Shown in pieces: positions 27,689 through 34,223 of a DNA stretch of 34,223 bases. Numbering within the stretch: position 1 is the first letter of the stretch; the number at the start of each line of letters is the position of its first letter. The translations under genes and the position numbers were made by a program. Source of the stretch: Candidatus Melainabacteria bacterium (GTDB lineage: Bacteria; Cyanobacteriota; Vampirovibrionia; LMEP-6097); the NCBI GenBank assembly GCA_018695135.1, contig JABHOV010000079.1, forward strand, positions 1 to 34,223. The letters run 5' to 3'. Below the pieces are notes generated by a model. That model had not been told where the DNA came from and did not search any database. It saw nothing but the letters and a program-made list of their open reading frames with translations.

Positions 27689-27899
27689 AGCCACCCACGT
27701 CTCAACCTTGACCACTTTTTGAGATAAGATCCCACCCGCTGCGTGACATACGCCACTTTTTAGATAAATCCAAGACTAGAACGAATTAGTCTATGATTTC
27801 ACCTATTTGAACTTAGGTATTTATCTTAAAAGTGGCGTATGTCACGCAGCGGGTGGGATCTTATCTCAAAAAGTGGTCAAGGTTGAGACGTGGGTGGCT
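27689..27899. repeat. 211-nt near-perfect palindrome (81-nt arms, one mismatch, 49-nt loop)
   Basis: Left 27689-27769 pairs with right 27819-27899: 72 bp perfect, one mismatch, then 8 bp. Confidence 0.95.
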
Positions 27900-29430
27900 A
27901 ACTCAAGTTTAGAAACTCGTTTTTGTAGACCTTGAATGAAGAGTTGTTTGCAACAAGCACAGCAGAGCAAGGCATGATTTCTTCAATAATTTCAAGACCG
28001 TTTTCTTTGAGAGTAGCTCCAGTAGCAACCAAATCAACTATCACATCACTTAGTTCAGTAAGTGGACCCAGCTCGACAGATCCATATAAGTTAATCACTT
28101 CAACCTCAAGACCCTTTTGTGCAAAAAACGCATTGGTCAGATTAGGGAAGGTAGTGGCGACTCTGGCATAATTCGGCAAATCAGCAACAGATTGGTATAA
28201 GCCATTCTTGGCGCAAACACAAAGCTTGCAATGACCATAATCCAAATCTTTTAATTTAACCAAGCTAGCATTAGAGTCAATAACTGTATCAAGTCCAACT
28301 ACGCCAAGGTCAGCAGCCCCATGCTCAACGTAGGTTGGTACATCATGCCCGCGCACCAACAAAAGCTCTACCTTATCAAAACCCAAGCCAGGACCAGCGT
28401 CTAGCACTAGCTTGCGTTTATTAGTGATTTCAGCAAGCAAGCCTTGTGTCTTGAGAAAATCAAGCGCACCTTGTAATAGAGTACCTTTGGATAAAGCAAT
28501 TTTGAGAACTTTGTTATTAGTAATATTTTTTTTGTTTTGCCCAGGTAACAAACATTGATCAGCCATCACTGACATCAAACGAGGTAAATAAAATGCAAAA
28601 CCAATAGCTGGTAGATCCTTACCGAATTCTTTCAGTAAGTTGTCGTAGCGGCCGCCTCGCGCAAGCAATTTGCCCTGCCCCTCAACATGTAAATTAAAAT
28701 GCAAACCAGTATATAAATTCAAATCAGGGCATTGAAGTGGATCAAAAACAATCGCATCATCCATCTTAAGCAAATCACGAATACCACTCAAGTCCAATCC
28801 CAGGGAAGCTTCAAGTGCATCAACATCAGACGTCAATAGCGCAAGTAATGGGTGATCAGCAAAAATATGTTTTTTGAAACTAATTAAATCACCAGCCAAA
28901 ACCATGTCATGAAGACGAGCCCCAATGTCAGGATACTTGTCAATTATCGCTCTCCAAATTCCAGCATCAGTGATACTTAGTCGATAATTCTTAATAGCTA
29001 ATTGCTTCACTGAATCCAGAACTAACTTAACGGTCTCAAGATCAGACTCAGCATCTCCAATATGTTCGATACCCACTTGACGAATCTCACGCGAGTCATC
29101 AGTAGCAACTCCTTTGTATCTAAAAATACTAGAGTCGTAGAATAGTTTAAGAGGAAACTCAAGCTCTGAAGCTCTTGATGCGACCAAACGCGCAATTGGT
29201 TGAGTCATCTCCGTTCTTAAGGCAAGCACCTTACCGTCTTTATCAACAAGCTTGAAAATCTCATTACTAAACTTGCTATTAGTCTTAGAAATCACTTGCA
29301 AATCTACTAAACTAGGGATTGAGATTTCTTCAAAGCCTTGCTTGGTATATAAATCAACCAAAGACGAGCTAACAAAATCTTGCTTACGCAATTCAGATGG
29401 TAGCCATGTTTTGATGCCTTTAAGATTCAT
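27898..29430 (-). CDS. HisZ-HisG fusion: ATP phosphoribosyltransferase regulatory (N-term) plus catalytic short-form (C-term)
   Basis: HisRS-like N-term ALRTEMTQPIARLVASR, FRYKG...REIRQVGIEHIGD, ARGGRYDNLLKEFG; HisG C-term KIALSKGTLLQGALDFL, ADLGVVGLDTVID, IVDLVATGATLKENGL. Confidence 0.93.
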   Translation of the reverse strand: MNLKGIKTWLPSELRKQDFVSSSLVDLYTKQGFEEISIPSLVDLQVISKTNSKFSNEIFKLVDKDGKVLALRTEMTQPIARLVASRASELEFPLKLFYDSSIFRYKGVATDDSREIRQVGIEHIGDAESDLETVKLVLDSVKQLAIKNYRLSITDAGIWRAIIDKYPDIGARLHDMVLAGDLISFKKHIFADHPLLALLTSDVDALEASLGLDLSGIRDLLKMDDAIVFDPLQCPDLNLYTGLHFNLHVEGQGKLLARGGRYDNLLKEFGKDLPAIGFAFYLPRLMSVMADQCLLPGQNKKNITNNKVLKIALSKGTLLQGALDFLKTQGLLAEITNKRKLVLDAGPGLGFDKVELLLVRGHDVPTYVEHGAADLGVVGLDTVIDSNASLVKLKDLDYGHCKLCVCAKNGLYQSVADLPNYARVATTFPNLTNAFFAQKGLEVEVINLYGSVELGPLTELSDVIVDLVATGATLKENGLEIIEEIMPCSAVLVANNSSFKVYKNEFLNLS

Positions 29431-30266
29431 TAGTTCTGCTGTAAGAGTTTATCAAGATTGACCAAGGTATTACCCTTCAGCCCCATAATAACTGGTACTT
29501 TCTTGTCGGAATGCTCAATCATATCAAGGTATTCAAGCTCAGCGACACTAGGATTGCCATGAATTGCGTTTCCTTTGATTTCAACTTGTTGAGCAATTGC
29601 TTCACCGCGAATAATCTCAATTTGTTTTTCTTTAACAGCGATTGCTTTTTTGATTTGTGCAAGCTGTGCTTTTTGAAGTGCTATTTGCTTACGTTCAATT
29701 GCATCTATATATTCTTGAGAAAATTCAATTTTGCGTAAAAATACATCCTTAAGTTCAAAACCAGATTGTTTGAAAGATCCAGAAAGATACTCAAGAAGCT
29801 CATGCGTTACAGTTTTTCTTGTCTCTTCGGTATAAAGTGCGTCAGCAACGTGACCGGCAATAATTTCTTGCATTACCTTACCAATCTTGGATTTAAGTAC
29901 TGGTTGATAATCGGTTCTTAGAGTTTGATAAACCTGAGGTGCTTGTGATTTGATCATTTGAGTAACAATCGAAGCTTCAATACCTACGATCTGACCATCC
30001 TTAGTTTTTGCCACTATCGGCTCACCCAAACGTGTCTCATCTTCGATATTGTTTGAAAAAGAATAAGTAATTATTCTGGTATCAAAAATAATTAGTGTTT
30101 GCACAAAAGGGATCAAGTAATGCAAACCTTCAGCTAGTGCCTTTTGTTGCACACCACCTTTGAGGTTAAATATCACCCCCGTCCTACCTTCCGGTATGAC
30201 TTTGACAGACTGGGATAGCCCTGCCAAAACTAAAAATACTACGATAATCGGAGTTTTGTTTTTCAT
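29430..30266 (-). CDS. SPFH/prohibitin-like membrane protein
   Basis: VIPEGRTGVIFNLKGGVQQKALAEGLHYLIPFVQTLIIFDTR; SD AAAGGAAATTC. Confidence 0.85.
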   Translation of the reverse strand: MKNKTPIIVVFLVLAGLSQSVKVIPEGRTGVIFNLKGGVQQKALAEGLHYLIPFVQTLIIFDTRIITYSFSNNIEDETRLGEPIVAKTKDGQIVGIEASIVTQMIKSQAPQVYQTLRTDYQPVLKSKIGKVMQEIIAGHVADALYTEETRKTVTHELLEYLSGSFKQSGFELKDVFLRKIEFSQEYIDAIERKQIALQKAQLAQIKKAIAVKEKQIEIIRGEAIAQQVEIKGNAIHGNPSVAELEYLDMIEHSDKKVPVIMGLKGNTLVNLDKLLQQN

Positions 30267-30278
30267 TGAATTTCCTTT

Positions 30279-31172
30279 TTATAATTGCTCATCAAAAATT
30301 AAAGTTGTACGGCTACCAAAAATCTGCGCCTTGCGGAATTTAATATATTCAGGGTTTCTGGTAAGTGCATTCACCTTGAGCCTAATTGCTTCAGCCTCAC
30401 CTTGAGCCTGCGTAATAACCGCATCACGCTTGTTTCTTTCTTCTACAATAATATTGTCTTTAGTGTCAAGGTCTATTCTTGCTCTTTGTTTTCCTTCAAT
30501 TGCACTTTGATAAGCATCAGAGAAAGTAACTTCATCTAACAAAAACTCTGTTACCACTATTCTATAGCTCTTTAGCTTCTCGGCTAAAGCAACTGAAACC
30601 TTGTTAGCAATTGTCCTACGGTCTTCACTATAAATAGCAGAAACAGTGTAACCAGAAACAACTTCACGTACAATACTTCTTACAACCGGGGTGATAATTT
30701 TGTCTACATAGGATGTGAAACTATCGTTACCAAGATTTTGATGTAACCACCATAGTTCTTTAAAGTCAGGTCTAGCACGAATAGTCACGTCTGCTGTAAT
30801 ATTTTGTCCATCAGCAGTGAGGGTCTGAATGGAATTACCCATAATGCGAGCACCACGTTTGGATCTTGCTGATTTATCTGAGAAAATATAACTAATTTCT
30901 CTTACATCATAAGTAGTAGCTTGCTGCATCAATGGAATAATGATCTGTACACCCTCTTCAAGAACTCTTTTTTCCATTCCTGTGACTCTATTAAAGATGA
31001 TCGCTCTTTGACCAGCACCGACCAAAATAACGAAATTGGGAACGATAAAGATCGCAAATATAATGATCAATATCGTCCATTTATTCTTCCCCAAAAAATC
31101 ATCGGGGTCAAAAGAGCCGCCATTCTTGAAATTGCGGGCATTGAAGAAATCAGGTATATCAGGTTTATCCAT
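30279..31172 (-). CDS. SPFH/band 7 membrane protein, paralog of the adjacent gene
   Basis: VGAGQRAIIFNRVTGMEKRVLEEGVQIIIPLMQQATTYDVR; TM segment WTILIIIFAIFIVPNFVILVG. Confidence 0.85.
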   Translation of the reverse strand: MDKPDIPDFFNARNFKNGGSFDPDDFLGKNKWTILIIIFAIFIVPNFVILVGAGQRAIIFNRVTGMEKRVLEEGVQIIIPLMQQATTYDVREISYIFSDKSARSKRGARIMGNSIQTLTADGQNITADVTIRARPDFKELWWLHQNLGNDSFTSYVDKIITPVVRSIVREVVSGYTVSAIYSEDRRTIANKVSVALAEKLKSYRIVVTEFLLDEVTFSDAYQSAIEGKQRARIDLDTKDNIIVEERNKRDAVITQAQGEAEAIRLKVNALTRNPEYIKFRKAQIFGSRTTLIFDEQL

Positions 31173-31271
31173 TTAAGTGATCTTAACATAGAGGTTAAGG
31201 GAAAGGGGAAAAGGTATTAGAGAAAAGGAAATATGAGTTAAGGATTTATTAAAACTACTATCCTTAAGCTC

Positions 31272-31292
31272 ATTCCCTATTCCCTATTCCTT
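31272..31292 (+). repeat. three heptamer tandem repeats (STRR-like)
   Basis: ATTCCCT ATTCCCT ATTCCTT. Confidence 0.7.
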
Positions 31293-31316
31293 AGCTCTGT
31301 TATAATTCTTACTATT

Positions 31317-32345
31317 ATGTCAAAAGTCAAAGTAGGTATTAACGGTTTTGGAAGAATAGGAAGAAATGTATTCCGTACTCTCAATCAAAATTTTGCGGAT
31401 AGCATTGAAGTTGTTGCAATCAACGATCCAGTGTCTGACCCCAAAATCTCAGCTCACCTTATCAAATACGATAGTATTCTTGGTAGATACAAAGGTAGCG
31501 TATCAGCAACTGACAATGACATCACAATAGATGGCAAAACAACTAAGTTCTTAAGAGAACGTAATCCCGCAGACATTGGCTGGGACAAACTTGGTGTCGA
31601 TATTGTTCTCGAGTGTTCTGGTGTATTCACTGACGGAACCAAGGCTCAAGCTCATATCGATGCTGGTGCCAAAAAAGTATTAATCTCTGCACCTGCTAAA
31701 AACGAAGACATTACTATTGTAATGGGCGTAAATGATGATCAGTATGATCCTAAAATTCACAATATTATTTCAAACGCCAGTTGTACAACCAACTGTTTAG
31801 CTCCAGTAACAAAAGTATTAGACGACAAATTTGGTATTGAAACAGGCTTGATGACTACAATTCATGCTTACACATCTGACCAAAGACTTTTGGATAATGC
31901 TCACTCAGACCCGCGTAGATCAAGAGCTGCTGCTCAATCAATGATTCCTACAACTACTGGTGCTGCTAAAGCAATCAGCTTGGTTATGCCTCATCTTGCT
32001 GGCAAACTCAATGGTTTTGCAATCAGAGTTCCTACGCCAAACGTATCTGTAACTGATGTTGTTTTCACTTTCAAAACTGATGTAACTAAAGAATCAATTA
32101 ACGCTGCTCTTAAAGAAGCGGCTGAAGGAAAACTCAAAGGTATTCTTGATTACACAGAAGAGCCATTAGTCTCAATCGATTTCACATCTGATCCTCACTC
32201 ATCAATTATTGATGCTGCGATGACTACAGTTGTTGGTACTAGACAAGCTAAATTACTTAGCTGGTATGACAATGAATATGGTTACTCTAACCGTCTTTGT
32301 GAGCTTGCTATCAAAGTAGGCAACTTGCTTCCAGTAGCTGCTTAA
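31317..32345 (+). CDS. gap: glyceraldehyde-3-phosphate dehydrogenase
   Basis: KVGINGFGRIGRNVFR, SNASCTTNCLAPV, SWYDNEYGYSNR. Confidence 0.97.
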   Translation: MSKVKVGINGFGRIGRNVFRTLNQNFADSIEVVAINDPVSDPKISAHLIKYDSILGRYKGSVSATDNDITIDGKTTKFLRERNPADIGWDKLGVDIVLECSGVFTDGTKAQAHIDAGAKKVLISAPAKNEDITIVMGVNDDQYDPKIHNIISNASCTTNCLAPVTKVLDDKFGIETGLMTTIHAYTSDQRLLDNAHSDPRRSRAAAQSMIPTTTGAAKAISLVMPHLAGKLNGFAIRVPTPNVSVTDVVFTFKTDVTKESINAALKEAAEGKLKGILDYTEEPLVSIDFTSDPHSSIIDAAMTTVVGTRQAKLLSWYDNEYGYSNRLCELAIKVGNLLPVAA

Positions 32346-32366
32346 TTAATTTACAAAAATCATAGA

Positions 32367-32448
32367 CTAGGAGCGTGTAACCCAGCCCATATTAACCAAC
32401 TGACGTCCTAATATTTAGGTGAAGTTGGGCTGGATGACAAGCTCCTAG
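32367..32448. terminator. large imperfect hairpin between convergent genes
   Basis: CTAGGAGCgTGTaaCCCAGCCCA ... TGGGCTGGatgACAaGCTCCTAG. Confidence 0.65.
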
Positions 32449-32471
32449 AGAGCTTGTTCAACAGGGTCTTT

Positions 32472-33254
32472 CTAATAACTCAAAAACTTAATGGTGTCGA
32501 CGGTCTTAGAGATGGTCTGACCATCAACATCAAGCTCAAGTAATATTTCAAGCTTATCAAGAGGCTGCTCTTTTTTAAGAGTCAAATTGACTGCAATAAT
32601 TTCATCTGTTAAGAACTTGGCTTCCTGTCCATTGATGCGCGGCTTGCGAATTGTCTTTGCTAATGTAAAACCATAGGTCTCTATGTTTGCGATCGTAACA
32701 AACATATTTTCTGAAAATATACGCTCGTTGGGACCAAGCAATTCTGCCTTACTAATCCCCATAAAAGGTAAAGAGAATTCATTCTTCAACAACTCTATCC
32801 CTGAACTGATCTTGGAATTGTCTACAGTTTCTGCAAAGTCTGGAATTAAACTAACAGACTTGATACTGGCTTTAGCTTCACCACTATAATTCACTCGAGT
32901 TAGTGAACCATGAAACAACAATTCATCCTGACTTGGTTTTTTAGCAAAGAAAACTCTAATCAAAGAGTTGTTTTGATCAACAGTTTTAAACAAAATACTA
33001 TCCTCACCTTCAATGATATTTTTAGGGCAAAGTTCGGCACCATTACCATTTTCAGTTAAGGCAAAACTACTATGCATCGAAAATGATTCATTAATCACGA
33101 ATGCATTTTTTGGTTCAAATTCAAGTTCAATTTCGAGAGCTGCTATTTTTTTCAATTCTTCTCCGTGAAGCTTGATACGAAATTCTTCTGCATGTAGTGG
33201 CAAAGCCAATAATGTGAGAATCAACAAATGCACAGCGATTGTTTTATTTAGCAC
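32472..33254 (-). CDS. secreted/periplasmic hypothetical protein with signal peptide
   Basis: MLNKTIAVHLLILTLLALPLHAEE signal-peptide-like; overlaps lpxC by 11 nt. Confidence 0.7.
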   Translation of the reverse strand: MLNKTIAVHLLILTLLALPLHAEEFRIKLHGEELKKIAALEIELEFEPKNAFVINESFSMHSSFALTENGNGAELCPKNIIEGEDSILFKTVDQNNSLIRVFFAKKPSQDELLFHGSLTRVNYSGEAKASIKSVSLIPDFAETVDNSKISSGIELLKNEFSLPFMGISKAELLGPNERIFSENMFVTIANIETYGFTLAKTIRKPRINGQEAKFLTDEIIAVNLTLKKEQPLDKLEILLELDVDGQTISKTVDTIKFLSY

Positions 33255-34050
33255 AACAAACCTCCTGTAATAATTTAGCAGCCCTAGAGTTCAGTTCATG
33301 ACCACCTTTGTGACTAGTAACATGCATTGCAATCTTGACTGGATTCATTCCAGAAAGTCTCAAGTCACCAATTAAATCAAGTGCTTTATGTCTGGCTGGT
33401 TCATTTGCTTGATGCAAATCATGAGTAAAATCATCTTCAGTCAAACCAATCACCCAACCACTAAGTCCAAGCATTTTATTTTCTTCTTCATTACTAAAAG
33501 TACGAGCAGTAGCAATATCATCAATTGATTCATCAATAGACCAAGTATATTCTTGCTTACCAATCTTGGGGTGTTTCCAATCAAGACAATAAGTCAATTT
33601 GAAATCTGGACTAGGTTTCAAAACAATATACCGAGAATCATCATTCTCATCAACAATTCGATATTCTTGTTCAAGGTGATATTGAATACCGCGATCACCT
33701 TGTCTTAGACCTGCCTGCTTAAAGAAATCGATCCATAGCTTTGCTGAACCATCACCAAAAGGTAATTCTGACTCACTAATACTAAGATCAAAATTATCGA
33801 GTCCATAGATTGATGCAGCAGCTAAAAAATGTTCAGTTAAGCAAAGACATTCACCTGCCTTGGCAAGCACTGTATTACGTTGAGTGCTATGTAAATTATC
33901 AATATGAGCCTCGATCAATACATTATTGAGTAAAAACCTTAATCCATTAGCATCATTAGCAGTAATCACAGCTTTGATTAGTTCTCGACTAATAATGCCT
34001 TTCGACTCTAATTCATTGTCTTTTATGTAGTATTGGGTGTTATTCACCAT
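33244..34050 (-). CDS. lpxC: UDP-3-O-acyl-N-acetylglucosamine deacetylase
   Basis: LTEHFLAAASIYGLDN, ELPFGDGSAKLWIDF, HKALDLIGDLRLSG, SHKGGHELN (Zn ligands His, HxxxD, catalytic His). Confidence 0.9.
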   Translation of the reverse strand: MVNNTQYYIKDNELESKGIISRELIKAVITANDANGLRFLLNNVLIEAHIDNLHSTQRNTVLAKAGECLCLTEHFLAAASIYGLDNFDLSISESELPFGDGSAKLWIDFFKQAGLRQGDRGIQYHLEQEYRIVDENDDSRYIVLKPSPDFKLTYCLDWKHPKIGKQEYTWSIDESIDDIATARTFSNEEENKMLGLSGWVIGLTEDDFTHDLHQANEPARHKALDLIGDLRLSGMNPVKIAMHVTSHKGGHELNSRAAKLLQEVCCAK

Positions 34051-34064
34051 ATAGGCTTATTATA
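34051..34064 (-). promoter_or_regulatory. leaderless-type -10 of lpxC
   Basis: Minus strand GGC-TATAAT-N8-ATG. Confidence 0.55.
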
Positions 34065-34115
34065 GCCCGAACTAAGATTAAATATTCTTAATGTTTACTA
34101 CCTATCTATACACTT

Positions 34116-34124
34116 TGCTATAAT
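34116..34124 (+). promoter_or_regulatory. extended -10 promoter
   Basis: TGC-TATAAT; TTTACT 19 nt upstream. Confidence 0.5.
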
Positions 34125-34167
34125 TTGTATTGGCGTATTAACCTTTTGTTTTACGTAAATAATAACT

Positions 34168-34223
34168 ATGCTTGGATCGCTGAAAAATACAGCATTAAGA
34201 TTTATGGGACGAGTGCCCTTAAT
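34168..34223 (+). CDS. start of a CDS truncated by the window end (MLGSLKNTALRFMGRVPLN)
   Basis: Open reading frame to the window edge downstream of an extended -10 promoter; identity not determinable. Confidence 0.4.
   Translation, partial: MLGSLKNTALRFMGRVPL

Noticed and set aside
27689-27899. Palindrome considered as a pair of tRNAs or an rRNA fragment
   Set aside because: No tRNA landmarks (no GGTTCRANNCC T-loop); pure inverted repeat.
28500-28560. HisZ-HisG junction as a frameshift/assembly error
   Set aside because: The ORF is continuous, with a plausible Asn/Lys-rich linker (PGQNKKNITNNK); kept as a real fusion.
1-34223. tRNA genes
   Set aside because: Scanned for T-loop and anticodon-arm patterns by eye and found none convincing; tRNAscan-SE should confirm.

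Overview
This AT-rich bacterial window carries mostly housekeeping genes in short operons: dnaE (partial), deoC, rnpB, tsaC, trmL, thyX, argF, mazG, nrnA, rsmE, serS, lptF/G-like, ycf23-like, a hisZ-hisG fusion, two SPFH genes, gap and lpxC. A ycf23/DUF561-type gene, a heptamer tandem repeat and outer-membrane genes suggest a non-photosynthetic Cyanobacteriota relative (Melainabacteria-like); this is inference only. Accessory content includes two AbiE-type toxin-antitoxin modules, one translationally coupled to a radical-SAM gene. There is also an orphan cluster of two very large helical proteins (953 and 740 aa, the second with a SAP-like motif), with a duplicated promoter region upstream. 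Noncoding structure is rich: REP-like palindromes, a TIR-bounded MITE-like element, a 211-nt near-perfect palindrome whose arms are themselves duplicated, and a perfect 30-bp hairpin. The most systematic signal is a -10 hexamer placed 6-8 nt upstream of the start codon in at least nine transcription units, which predicts widespread leaderless transcription. No database search or folding program was run; family assignments come from motif recognition.
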